47,402 nt of DNA from Rhodocyclaceae bacterium. Its GTDB lineage: Bacteria > Pseudomonadota > Gammaproteobacteria > Burkholderiales > Rhodocyclaceae. The stretch covers positions 1 to 47,402 of the forward strand of contig JARRBR010000005.1 in NCBI GenBank assembly GCA_029982755.1, in the 5' to 3' direction. Position 1 is the stretch's first letter. Every line of letters starts with the position of its first letter. Shown here in pieces: positions 23,199 to 31,312 of the stretch. The notes below the pieces were generated by a model, which had not been told where the DNA came from, ran no database searches, and worked only from the letters and a program-made list of their open reading frames with translations. The translations under genes were made by a program, and so were the position numbers.

Positions 23199-25649
23199 AT
23201 GCTGTTTCCCTTTCGCCAATCGTCGATCCGCGTCCGCCTGCTGCTCGCCAGCACGGCGGTACAGGTCGTGCTGCTGAGCCTGCTGCTGGCCAACAGCATG
23301 CGCCTGATGAACAACGCGGTGTCGGCCAGCCTGGATACCACCATCACCCAGAACGCGAGCATGCTCCACGCCATGGCGACCGCCTACGGCGAGCAGCAGC
23401 GCTTCGACGTGCTCCAGGACGTGCTCGGCGAACTGCTCACCGATGCGGAGGAAGGGCTCGTCTACGTCCGCATCGCCGGCCCGGGCGACCGCCTGCTCGT
23501 GTCGGCCGGATTGCCCTACATGGCGCACCTGCCCGAACCGAGCGAGCACCGCAAGAGCTTCCTCGCCGGCGTGGTCAGCGCGGGAGAGGTCGTGCATGTG
23601 CGCCGCCCCCTGCTGCTGGCCAGGAACGAGGTCGGCATCCTGCAGTTCGGGGTGTCCGTCTCGGTGCTGGCCGCTGCGCGGCGGGCGATCATGGAGCAGG
23701 GCCTGGTGATCGCGATCGTCGAAATCGCGCTCACCTTCATCCTGCTGTCGACCATCGGCTATTTCCTGACCCGCAACCTGCAGCGCCTGCTCGAGGGCAG
23801 CAAGGCGATCGCGGACGGGCGCCTCGACTACCGCGTCCGGGCGCACGGCCACGACGAGCTGGCGGTGATCGCCCGCCACTTCAACATCATGGCCGCAACC
23901 CTGCAGCAGCGCGTGGCCGAGCTGCAGCACACCGCCGAGCGCCTGCAAGCCAGCGAGGAGCGCCACGCGATGGCCGTGCGCGGTGCGAACGACGGTCTGT
24001 GGGACTGGGACCTGCGCGCCGGCACGGTGTATTACTCCGACCGCTTCTGCCAGATCCTCGGCGTGCCGCCCGGTTCCATGCCGAGCGCCCCGGAAGCCTT
24101 CCTCGACTTCATCCACCCGCACGAGGTCGAGACCTACCGCCAGCGCATGATCAGCCACCTGAAGGGCGACAGCTCGCAATTCATGGTGGAATTCCGCGTC
24201 CGCCTGCCCAACGACGAGTACCACTGGGTGCTGATGCGCGGCGTGGCCAGCCGCGACAAGGAACTGCGCGCCTTCCGCATGGCCGGCTCGCTGGGCGACA
24301 TCAACCTGCGCAAGCGCGCCGAGGAGCAGCTGGTGCACGACGCGCTGCACGACGGCCTCACCGGCCTGCCCAACCGCGCGATGTTCATCGAGCACGTCAA
24401 TCGCGCCCTCGCCCAGCGCCGGCGCGGAGACATCCGCCAGCTCGCCGTGCTCGCGATCAACCTCGAGCGCTTCAGCCTGGTCAACGACAGCTACGGCCAC
24501 GCCGTGGGCGATGAACTCCTGCGCCGGGTCGCGGCCCACATCGCCTCCCTGATGCGGCAGGGCGACGTCTGCGCGCGCGTGGGCGGAGACCAGTTCGCGG
24601 TGCTGCTCAACGGTGTCGACGGCTCGATCGAGGCCCTGCGCATCTGCGAGGGCCTGGTCGCCCTGCCCGCCTTCGCCGCGAGCAGCACCGACCAGGTCCT
24701 GCATCCGCGCTGCCGGGTCGGCGTCGCCCTTAGCGACAATGACCGCGATGATGCGCAATCCCTGCTGCGCGATGCCGACAACGCCCTGCACAAGGCGCGC
24801 CGCAGCGAAACCGCGTCGATCGAGTTCTTCCACGCCGAGATGCATGCCCAGGCGGTGCGCGTGCTGCAGATCGAGGCCGAGCTGCGCGCCGCGCTGAAGA
24901 CCGGCGGCCTGACGGTGTTCTACCAGCCCATCGTCGATCTCGAGACACGGCAGTCGACCAGCTTCGAGGCCCTGGTGCGCTGGCAGCACCCCACGCTCTC
25001 CTTGCTACCGCCCGCGGAATTCATCCCGCTCGCCGAGACGCTGGACCTGATCCACGACATCGGCATGGCCGTGCTGGCCCAGGTGTGCGCCGACCTGCGC
25101 GAGTGGACGCCGCAACTGCCGAACGGCGCACCGCTGCGGGTGAGCGTGAATCTGTCCGCCCGCCAGCTCGCCCGGCCGCAGCTCGCCGAAGAGCTGCTGG
25201 CCACGATCGATGCGAGCGGGCTGCCCCGCAACGCCATCCGCTTCGAGGTCACCGAAAGCGTGCTCGCGCGCCAGGACGGTCCGGCCATCAACACCCTGCA
25301 CGCGCTGCGCGGCGCCGGCATCGACGTGCTGATCGACGACTTCGGCACCGGCTATTCGACCCTCAGCTACCTGCACACGATGCCGTGCAACCAGGTCAAG
25401 CTCGACGGCTCCTTCGTCCATTCCATCAAGCACGACGAGCGCCTTCGCGCCATCGTTCGCCACAGCATCGAGCTTGCCCACGACCTCGGCATGACCGTGG
25501 TCGCCGAATGCATCGAGGACGAAGCCCAGCTGCAGATCCTGAGCGAGATGGGTTGCGACTACGGCCAGGGCTACCTGTTCTCGCGCCCGGTCGACCGCGC
25601 CACGACCATCGCCCGGCTCACGCAGGCCTTCCGGGGATCCCGCTCATGA
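23199..25649 (+). CDS. Membrane-bound GGDEF/EAL protein with HAMP and PAS; likely c-di-GMP phosphodiesterase
   Basis: The protein has 816 residues. TM1 is about 12-32, a periplasmic sensor about 33-165, TM2 about 168-190, HAMP about 190-245, PAS with PAC about 252-375, GGDEF about 380-545 and EAL about 560-808. The cyclase signature reads GGDQF, lacking the consensus Glu, so cyclase activity is doubtful. The phosphodiesterase side looks intact: FEALVRW, VNLSARQL, RFEVTES, DDFGTGYSTLSYL and VKLDGSFV. It likely degrades c-di-GMP in response to a periplasmic signal. Its stop overlaps the ATG of the porin-like gene, and a small periplasmic protein gene follows. Confidence 0.92.
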   Translation: MLFPFRQSSIRVRLLLASTAVQVVLLSLLLANSMRLMNNAVSASLDTTITQNASMLHAMATAYGEQQRFDVLQDVLGELLTDAEEGLVYVRIAGPGDRLLVSAGLPYMAHLPEPSEHRKSFLAGVVSAGEVVHVRRPLLLARNEVGILQFGVSVSVLAAARRAIMEQGLVIAIVEIALTFILLSTIGYFLTRNLQRLLEGSKAIADGRLDYRVRAHGHDELAVIARHFNIMAATLQQRVAELQHTAERLQASEERHAMAVRGANDGLWDWDLRAGTVYYSDRFCQILGVPPGSMPSAPEAFLDFIHPHEVETYRQRMISHLKGDSSQFMVEFRVRLPNDEYHWVLMRGVASRDKELRAFRMAGSLGDINLRKRAEEQLVHDALHDGLTGLPNRAMFIEHVNRALAQRRRGDIRQLAVLAINLERFSLVNDSYGHAVGDELLRRVAAHIASLMRQGDVCARVGGDQFAVLLNGVDGSIEALRICEGLVALPAFAASSTDQVLHPRCRVGVALSDNDRDDAQSLLRDADNALHKARRSETASIEFFHAEMHAQAVRVLQIEAELRAALKTGGLTVFYQPIVDLETRQSTSFEALVRWQHPTLSLLPPAEFIPLAETLDLIHDIGMAVLAQVCADLREWTPQLPNGAPLRVSVNLSARQLARPQLAEELLATIDASGLPRNAIRFEVTESVLARQDGPAINTLHALRGAGIDVLIDDFGTGYSTLSYLHTMPCNQVKLDGSFVHSIKHDERLRAIVRHSIELAHDLGMTVVAECIEDEAQLQILSEMGCDYGQGYLFSRPVDRATTIARLTQAFRGSRS

Positions 25650-26845
25650 AGTCGCACCGACTGGCCATGCTCGCGCTCGCGGCCCTGCCCGCGCTGCCGC
25701 TGACGGCTGCGGCCGAGGCGGAGGTCGCGTGGCAGTTTTCCGGCTTCGCAACCGCGGGCGTGGTCTACACCGATTCGGACCGCCTCGAGTTCGCCCGCAT
25801 CGGGATCGACGCACCGGGCGGCAACAAGGTCGACTTCGGCCCCGACTCGGTGCTCGGGCTGCAGGCCGGTCTGCGCCTCGGCGACCGCAACGCCGCTGTG
25901 CTCCAGCTCGTCACCCGCGAAACCCAGCGCGGCGACTACGATCCGCGTGCCGCACTGGCGTTCCTCAGCCATGCCCTGACCGATGAGCTGACGCTGCGCG
26001 CCGGACGCCTGCGCAGCCCGTTCTTCATGCTGTCGGATACGGCCGACATCAACTACAGCCAGATGTGGGTACGTCCACCAGTCGAGGTCTATGGCCTCAA
26101 TCCCTTCGCCGACCTCGACGGCATCGACCTCCTGTACCGGACCCGGATCGGCAACAGTTTCGTCGAACTCCACCCCTACGCAGGTCGCAGCCGGGTGCCG
26201 GTCATCGGCGGCGGCCGCGCACGGCTCGACGACCTGCTGGGCCTGCGGCTAACCGTCGAGACCGGCCGCCTGAGCCTGAGCGCGGGCTACGCGCGCGCCA
26301 ACCTCGCGGTGAACCGGACCTCGTCCGAATACCGCGCCCTGGTCGCCCCGCTGCCCCCGGCGCTGCAGGCGCAGTTGAGCGGCACCGGCGCCGACGCGAC
26401 GTTCAGCTCCCTCGGCCTGCAGTGGGACGACGGCCGCTGGCTGGTCAGCGCCGAACTGGCGCGCAGCACCGCCAACGCCTTCGCGAACAGCTCCACCGGC
26501 GCCTACCTGGCGGTGGGGCGGCGTTTCGGCAGCCTCACGCCCTACCTCAGCCTCGCGCGCCAGTGGCAGGACGAACCGCTGGTCGATCCCGCCGCAGGGA
26601 ACACCCCGACCGAACTCGCGCTCATCGACGGTTTCAACCGCTCGCGCAATCAAGCGCAGCGCAGCATCACCGCCGGCCTGCGCTGGGACGTCCGGCGGAA
26701 CACTGCGATCAAGGCGGAGCTCGCCCACGTGCGCACCGATTCGGGTGCATACGGCACGTTCATCGCGCGCGGCAATCCGTTCGCGCCCGGGCTGGACCGC
26801 CAGTCAATCAATCTCATGAGCATCTCGATCGATGTCGTTTTCTGA
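25646..26845 (+). CDS. Outer-membrane beta-barrel (porin-like) protein
   Basis: The ATG at 25646 overlaps the upstream stop (ATGA). The 399-residue protein has a signal peptide (1 to about 24, ending TAAAEA). The remainder is amphipathic strands with aromatic girdles (FSGFATAGVVYTD, VGRRFGSLTPYLSLA) and a C-terminal strand ending in Phe (ISIDVVF), the sorting signal for outer-membrane barrels. Pore specificity is not evident. Its tight coupling between a c-di-GMP enzyme and a periplasmic binding-like protein suggests a signalling or solute-entry role specific to this operon. Confidence 0.85.
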   Translation: MKSHRLAMLALAALPALPLTAAAEAEVAWQFSGFATAGVVYTDSDRLEFARIGIDAPGGNKVDFGPDSVLGLQAGLRLGDRNAAVLQLVTRETQRGDYDPRAALAFLSHALTDELTLRAGRLRSPFFMLSDTADINYSQMWVRPPVEVYGLNPFADLDGIDLLYRTRIGNSFVELHPYAGRSRVPVIGGGRARLDDLLGLRLTVETGRLSLSAGYARANLAVNRTSSEYRALVAPLPPALQAQLSGTGADATFSSLGLQWDDGRWLVSAELARSTANAFANSSTGAYLAVGRRFGSLTPYLSLARQWQDEPLVDPAAGNTPTELALIDGFNRSRNQAQRSITAGLRWDVRRNTAIKAELAHVRTDSGAYGTFIARGNPFAPGLDRQSINLMSISIDVVF

Positions 26846-27284
26846 ACGCGCCTTCCCTCACGGCTTGCGGGCTGCGCTCTTCGCGCTGGTCCTGCTCGTG
26901 CTGTCGTGCGCGGCCCAGGCGCAGACGATGGCGATCGTGTCGGCGCGCCAGAGCGGCCTCACCGAAATCGACCGCGAAAGCGCCGAGCAGCTCTATCTGG
27001 GACGTCGCACCACTTTGCCCAACGGACGCGCGGTCACCCTGGTCGACCTGCCGGCAGGATCTGTCCGCGACCGCTTCTACCTCCAGCTCACCCGCAAGAA
27101 CCCCAGCCAGATCCGCGCCTACTGGTCGCGGCTGGTATTCACCGGACGGGCCCAGCCCCCGCGCGAAGCCACGGACGAGGAGGATGCCCGGCGCATCGTG
27201 CTGACGACACCGGGCGCGATCGCCTACCTTCCGATCGAGGCCGCACGGCACCCCGACCTGCTGGTGCTGTTCAAGCTCGACTGA
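26832..27284 (+). CDS. Small periplasmic PstS-like binding-fold protein
   Basis: The protein has 150 residues and overlaps the porin gene by 14 bp in another frame. A signal peptide (1-31, ending AAQAQ) precedes a PBP-like domain: LTEIDRESAEQLYLGRRTTLP, VDLPAGSVRDRFY, IRAYWSRLVFTGRAQPP and a C-terminal TTPGAIAYLPI. Such small phosphate-binding-like proteins are related to one lobe of PstS but have no ABC partner here. It may supply a ligand-bound input to the periplasmic domain of the GGDEF/EAL protein; this is inference from operon structure. Confidence 0.85.
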   Translation: MSFSERAFPHGLRAALFALVLLVLSCAAQAQTMAIVSARQSGLTEIDRESAEQLYLGRRTTLPNGRAVTLVDLPAGSVRDRFYLQLTRKNPSQIRAYWSRLVFTGRAQPPREATDEEDARRIVLTTPGAIAYLPIEAARHPDLLVLFKLD

Positions 27285-27458
27285 ACGCCGCTTCCGGCAT
27301 CGCCGCGCACCCGCGGGCGCGCCCGGATCCGCCGCGGACGACCGCGGCCCTGGCGCGTACATCCACGGTCGCCCCCCTGCCCTCCGCGGCCACCCGGTCG
27401 TCCGCAAGCTTGGCGCCAAACATTTGTGCCCTGCATTGCCGACCGTGCGCTCTTGTGG

Positions 27459-27477
27459 TTTAATACGAATCATTCTT
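27459..27477 (+). promoter_or_regulatory. Fur-box-like site upstream of hemP
   Basis: About 12 of 19 positions agree with the classical Fur consensus, including an exact AATCATT core at 27468-27474. It lies 20 bp upstream of the hemP start in an AT-rich patch, unlike the surrounding high-GC DNA, and overlaps the likely promoter. Confidence 0.6.
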
Positions 27478-27497
27478 GTTTTTACCCGCCTTTTTAA

Positions 27498-27704
27498 ATG
27501 ACCGAGCCATCACCCCGCAACGACATCGACTCCCCGTACGCCGTGGCGGTCGGCGCGCGCCACGAGGGCAGGCAGGACGCACGGGCATCCGCACTGGACA
27601 GCGACCAGCTGCTTGGCGGCCAGCCTGCGGTCACGATCATCCACGAGGGCGCCCGCTACGTCCTGCGCGCCACGCGCAACGGCAAGCTGATCCTGACCAA
27701 GTAG
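27498..27704 (+). CDS. hemP: Hemin uptake protein HemP
   Basis: The protein has 68 residues. The C-terminal half carries the HemP pattern: [20 protein letters not shown] followed by [10 protein letters not shown]. The N-terminal half is variable. HemP proteins are small iron-regulated factors needed for haem or siderophore receptor expression in betaproteobacteria. A Fur-box-like site directly upstream supports iron repression. No haem receptor gene is adjacent; bfd-bfr and tonB-exbBD follow. Confidence 0.9.
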   Translation: MTEPSPRNDIDSPYAVAVGARHEGRQDARASALDSDQLLGGQPAVTIIHEGARYVLRATRNGKLILTK

Positions 27705-27751
27705 ACTCCCGGGCGCAACGCGGGGCCAAATTCCGGCAAGAGGGCTAGACT

Positions 27752-27991
27752 ATGTATGTGTGCGTGTGCAACGCCGTCACCGAAAAGCAGATCCACAAGG
27801 CGATCGACGACGGGCTCCGTACCCTTCGCGAGCTGCGGCAAGTGCTCGGCGTCACCGCCGAGTGTGGTCGTTGCGCGCGTTGCGCAAGGGATTGTCTGCG
27901 CGTGTGCGCAGACCAGGCGCCGCACGCAGGTGGTGGGCCGCGATCCGCAGGCCTGACGCCCTCTTACCCACTCGTCCTGGAGGCGACATGA
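27752..27991 (+). CDS. bfd: Bacterioferritin-associated ferredoxin
   Basis: The protein has 79 residues with the BFD [2Fe-2S] ligand set: Cys4 and Cys6 (VCVCNAV) and Cys38 and Cys41 (ECGRCARC). Bfd donates electrons to bacterioferritin haem to release stored iron. The C-terminal tail after about residue 60 is unrelated low-complexity sequence, longer than minimal Bfd. Its stop overlaps the bfr ATG (ATGA, 27988-27991). Confidence 0.92.
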   Translation: MYVCVCNAVTEKQIHKAIDDGLRTLRELRQVLGVTAECGRCARCARDCLRVCADQAPHAGGGPRSAGLTPSYPLVLEAT

Positions 27992-28467
27992 AAGGCGACA
28001 AGAAGGTCATCCAGTTCCTCAACAAGCAGCTGACCATCGAGCTGACGGCGATCAACCAGTACTTCCTGCATGCGCGCATGTACAAGAACTGGGGCTTCGA
28101 TCGTCTCGGCAAGCATGAGTACGACGAATCGATCGAAGAGATGAAGCATGCCGACATGCTGATCGAGCGCGTACTCTTCCTTGAAGGCCTCCCCAACCTG
28201 CAGAACCTGAACAAGCTGCTGATCGGCGAGAACGTGCCCGAAGCCATCCAGGGCGACCTCAAGCTCGAGCTCGGCGGACGCGAAAACCTGATCGAGGCGA
28301 TCGCATATTGCGAGTCCTGCAAGGACTACGTGTCGCGCGAACTGTTCGAGCACATCCTCGAAGACACCGAAGAGCACATCGACTATCTGGAGACACAACT
28401 CGGCCTGATCGAGAGTGTCGGCCTGCAGAACTACCTGCAGTCGCAGATGGAACCCAGCTCCTCCTGA
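27988..28467 (+). CDS. bfr: Bacterioferritin
   Basis: The protein has 159 residues and aligns without gaps to E. coli Bfr numbering. The haem ligand Met52 is present. Ferroxidase ligands Glu18, Glu51, His54, Glu94 and His130 are present, but position 127, normally Glu, is Thr (EDTEEH), with Glu at 128 and 129. This may alter the di-iron site, or the protein may be one subunit type of a mixed shell. Iron storage and detoxification are expected, with release through the coupled bfd product. Confidence 0.95.
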   Translation: MKGDKKVIQFLNKQLTIELTAINQYFLHARMYKNWGFDRLGKHEYDESIEEMKHADMLIERVLFLEGLPNLQNLNKLLIGENVPEAIQGDLKLELGGRENLIEAIAYCESCKDYVSRELFEHILEDTEEHIDYLETQLGLIESVGLQNYLQSQMEPSSS

Positions 28468-28512
28468 TTCCGCGCGCTCCTCGTTCGAGCCCTCCGCATT
28501 TCGACCCACATG

Positions 28513-28530
28513 CTGCCTCCGCGGAGGCAG
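28513..28530. repeat. 18-bp perfect palindrome between bfr and tonB
   Basis: CTGCCTCCGCGGAGGCAG is its own reverse complement. A partial second copy (CTGCCTCCGC) follows at about 28535-28544. It could fold as a hairpin after bfr or act as an operator for tonB. There is no T tract, so it is not a standard intrinsic terminator. Confidence 0.6.
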
Positions 28531-28549
28531 CCTTCCTGCCTCCGCACCG

Positions 28550-29431
28550 ATGCATCCAGCAGTCCAGGCCTTGCCACCCGCTCCCGCCCCGCTCGCGCCC
28601 GCGCACACAACGTCCGACCTCTCCAGTGCCCGGCGCGCCGGTAAGGAGATCGGCTTAGACGCGCCGACGGCGGATCCGCGTTCGCCGGTGAACCTGCGGG
28701 GCTCGCCCGCACGACGTGCCCTGCTCGCCATGGTCGTGGCCGGCGCCCATGTGGCCGGTCTCGCCGCCCTCGTCCACCTCGGAAGCCAGCAGGCGACACC
28801 GCCCGAGATCGTGCCGATCCAGGTCGCGCTGATCGAAGCCGAACCGGTCGCCCGCCCGGCACCCGAACCCGCTCCCGCACCGGAGCCGGAGCCCATTCCC
28901 GCGCCGCCGCCCCCTGCACCGCCGCCGCCCGAGGTCCGCCGCCAAGAGCCGCCACCACCGAAGCCGGCCCCCAGGAAGCCGACGCCGAAGCCCGCCGTCA
29001 GGAAGGAAACGGTGCCGGTCACCGAATCGCAGACCGCGCTCAGCGCACCGGTCGAGGCCGCGCCGGAACCGGCCCCGTCCACCCCGGCCCCGTCCGCCCC
29101 GCCCGCGCCCGCAGCCGCCCCGCCTGCGCCGGCCGTCGCAGCGGTCACGGCTGCGCGTTTCGACGCCGCCTACCTCAACAACCCGCGCCCGGCCTACCCG
29201 ATGTTGTCGCGCCGGCTGCGCGAGGAAGGCCAGGTGACGTTGCGCGTGCTGGTGTCCCCGGAAGGACAGCCCGCCCGCGTCGAACTGCGCACAAGCTCCG
29301 GCTCGGAGCGCCTCGACCGCGCCGCCGAGGAGGCGGTCGCACGCTGGCGCTTCGTTCCGGCACGCCGGGGCGACACCCCCATCGAGGCCTGGGTCCTCGT
29401 TCCCATCGTCTTCAAACTCCAAGGAAACTGA
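28550..29431 (+). CDS. tonB: TonB energy transducer
   Basis: The start at ATG 28550 (MHPAVQALPP) gives 293 residues; an upstream in-frame start at 28415 would run through the bfr end and is unlikely. One transmembrane anchor lies at about 53-74 (ALLAMVVAGAHVAGLAAL). A long Pro/Ala/Glu/Lys-rich periplasmic linker follows (about 85-200). The C-terminal TonB domain has YPMLSRRLREEGQVTLRVLV and EAVARWRFVPA. It transmits proton-motive energy from ExbB/ExbD to receptors such as the one at 37620. Confidence 0.93.
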   Translation: MHPAVQALPPAPAPLAPAHTTSDLSSARRAGKEIGLDAPTADPRSPVNLRGSPARRALLAMVVAGAHVAGLAALVHLGSQQATPPEIVPIQVALIEAEPVARPAPEPAPAPEPEPIPAPPPPAPPPPEVRRQEPPPPKPAPRKPTPKPAVRKETVPVTESQTALSAPVEAAPEPAPSTPAPSAPPAPAAAPPAPAVAAVTAARFDAAYLNNPRPAYPMLSRRLREEGQVTLRVLVSPEGQPARVELRTSSGSERLDRAAEEAVARWRFVPARRGDTPIEAWVLVPIVFKLQGN

Positions 29432-29433
29432 AC

Positions 29434-30207
29434 ATGGACAGTTCGCAGGCCTTCGGCCTAGCCCACCTGTGGGCGCAATCCGACACCATCATCCGCAGCG
29501 TGGCGGTGATCCTGCTGCTGATGTCGATCACCAGCTGGTACCTGATCCTGACCCGTGCGCTGCGCCAGCTGCGCGCCCGCCGCCACGCTGACGCGGTGGA
29601 GAACTTCTGGCGCGCGCCCGATCTCGAGGCCGGTCTCAAGCTGCTCGCCGAGGCAGCACCGGACTCCCCCTTCGAGGCGCTCGCCCAGCAGGGCGCCGCC
29701 GCCGCCCAGCACGTTCGTCGCCACACCCAGAACGACACCCTCGGCGGCAAGCTCGACGCCGACGAGGTCATCACCCGCGCGCTGCGCAAGTCGATCGCGC
29801 TGTCGACCGCCGCGCTCGAGTCCGGCCTCACCGTGCTCGCCTCGATCGGCTCGACGGCGCCCTTCGTCGGCCTGTTCGGCACCGTTTGGGGCATCTACCA
29901 CGCGCTGGTGAACATCAGCGTCTCGGGCATGGCCACGCTGGACAAGGTCGCCGGCCCGGTCGGCGAGGCGCTGATCATGACCGCCTTCGGCCTCTTCGTC
30001 GCCATTCCCGCGGTGCTCGCCTACAACGCCATCACCCGCGCGAACCGCCTCGAGCTCTCGGAGCTCGACGCCTTCGCCCACGACCTGCACGCCTGGTTCT
30101 CGACCGGCGCCCGCATCGCCGCGGCGACCCCGCGTGCCGCTAGCCAGCACGAGGCCGCGCTGCGCGTCGCGCGCAGCACCCCGGCCGGCAGCCACGGAGC
30201 GGCATGA
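29434..30207 (+). CDS. exbB: ExbB/MotA-TolQ family proton channel
   Basis: The protein has 257 residues and three transmembrane segments, starting 2 nt after the tonB stop. The helix near residue 20-40 is followed by a cytoplasmic loop. The conserved block ASIGSTAPFVGLFGTVWGIYHAL and the third helix (EALIMTAFGLFVAIPAVLAYNA) identify ExbB. It forms the pentameric stator around ExbD. It overlaps exbD by 4 bp. Confidence 0.94.
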   Translation: MDSSQAFGLAHLWAQSDTIIRSVAVILLLMSITSWYLILTRALRQLRARRHADAVENFWRAPDLEAGLKLLAEAAPDSPFEALAQQGAAAAQHVRRHTQNDTLGGKLDADEVITRALRKSIALSTAALESGLTVLASIGSTAPFVGLFGTVWGIYHALVNISVSGMATLDKVAGPVGEALIMTAFGLFVAIPAVLAYNAITRANRLELSELDAFAHDLHAWFSTGARIAAATPRAASQHEAALRVARSTPAGSHGAA

Positions 30208-30629
30208 TGGCCTTCGGCGGATTCAACCAGGGCGACGCGCGTCCGCTGCAGAGCGACATCAACATGGTGCCGCTGATCGACGTCATGCTGGTGCTGCTGA
30301 TCGTGTTCATGATCACCGCGCCGCTGCTGACGCATTCGGTCAAGATCGACCTGCCGCAGGCCTCGAGCAATCCCACCCAGGAGAAGCCCCAGACGGTGTC
30401 GGTGTCGATCGACGGCGAGGGCCGCATCTACTGGAACGACGAGGGCGTCGACGCGGTGGCCCTGCCCGCGCGCCTGGCCGCAGCCGCGGCGCAGCAGCCG
30501 CAACCCGAGCTGCACCTGCGCGCGGATCGCAACACCCGCTACGAGACCATCGCCGACGTGATGTCCAAGGCGCGCACCGCCGGCATCGAGAAGATGGGCT
30601 TCGTGACCGTGCCCGAAACCACGCAGTAA
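30204..30629 (+). CDS. exbD: ExbD/TolR family biopolymer transport protein
   Basis: The protein has 141 residues and overlaps exbB by 4 bp. A short cytoplasmic N-terminus (SDINMVPLIDVMLVLLIVFM) contains the membrane Asp of the family in PLIDVMLVLL. A periplasmic domain of about 95 residues follows, with LRADRNTRYETIADVM. With ExbB it converts the proton gradient to TonB motion. A strong terminator hairpin follows at 30656. Confidence 0.94.
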   Translation: MMAFGGFNQGDARPLQSDINMVPLIDVMLVLLIVFMITAPLLTHSVKIDLPQASSNPTQEKPQTVSVSIDGEGRIYWNDEGVDAVALPARLAAAAAQQPQPELHLRADRNTRYETIADVMSKARTAGIEKMGFVTVPETTQ

Positions 30630-30655
30630 GGCGCCGAAACGCCTCACGGAAAAGC

Positions 30656-30690
30656 AGAGGGCGCTGCAACACTGCAGCGCCCTCTTCATT
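30656..30690. terminator. Bidirectional terminator between exbD and the Fur-family gene
   Basis: A perfect 13-bp stem (AGAGGGCGCTGCA at 30656-30668 with TGCAGCGCCCTCT at 30673-30685) has a 4-nt loop ACAC. TTCATT follows on the plus strand and GCTTTTCC on the minus strand, so it can stop both convergent transcripts. Confidence 0.85.
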
Positions 30691-30730
30691 CATGGCCCCG
30701 GCGCCGCTCGACGGCGCCGCAGGCGGTGCG

Positions 30731-31246
30731 TCAGTCGTGGCGGTTGCGAACGCGCACGATCACGTCGATTTCCTGCAGCACGGTGCCCTCCGGCAGTCGG
30801 GGCGTGCCGAGGATGCGCAACTCGTCGTCGGCCAGGTCGCGGACCTCGCCGGTGTCCATGTTGTAGAGGTGGAAGTGGGGCGAAGTGGTGGAGTCGTACA
30901 CGATGCGTTGCGGATCCACGAAGAGTTCGCGCACCAGATGCTTCTCGCTGAACAGGCGCAAGGTGTTGTAGACCGTCGCCCTGGACACGTCCGGCGAATG
31001 CTCGCGCACGCTGGCCCAGATCTGGTCGGCGGACAGGTGCACCGGCGCCGAAAACAGCACGCGGGCGATCTCGATGCGCTGGTGGGTGACGGGCACGCCC
31101 GCGCTGCGCAGGCAGGCGATCGCATCGGCGGAGGAATAGGCTTTCATGGCAGTCGGCGCGGCCGCAGGGGCATCGAAGGTCGGATTCATCTGGTCCATGT
31201 CCGAATGCTGGACCCGGTCCAGTCCCGGCGTCAACAGTTCCTCCAT
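30731..31246 (-). CDS. Fur-superfamily regulator (PerR/Irr-like) beside cytochrome c peroxidase
   Basis: The start is uncertain: ATG 31246 (with AGGGG upstream) gives 171 residues, and ATGs at 31198 and 31147 are alternatives. The DNA-binding domain has VPVTHQRIEIARVLFSA, DQIWASVREHSPDVSRATVYNTL. The metal-binding half has SPHFHLYNMDTGEV but no C-terminal CxxC pairs, so the Cys4 structural zinc site of Fur and PerR is missing, as in Irr-type members. The ccp gene ends 66 bp upstream of this start on the same strand, so co-transcription is possible. Peroxide or haem/iron response is inferred from the neighbour. Confidence 0.85.
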   Translation of the reverse strand: MEELLTPGLDRVQHSDMDQMNPTFDAPAAAPTAMKAYSSADAIACLRSAGVPVTHQRIEIARVLFSAPVHLSADQIWASVREHSPDVSRATVYNTLRLFSEKHLVRELFVDPQRIVYDSTTSPHFHLYNMDTGEVRDLADDELRILGTPRLPEGTVLQEIDVIVRVRNRHD

Positions 31247-31312
31247 ACCAGCCCCTGCCGCGGGACGCGCCACCGGGCGGCGGCGCATCCCCGTGGACGC
31301 CTTCTGATGCGC

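Noticed and set aside
22584-24989. 801-codon minus-strand frame opposite malonyl-CoA decarboxylase and the GGDEF/EAL gene
   Set aside because: It is antisense to two clear enzymes, has no recognisable domain and shows shadow composition.
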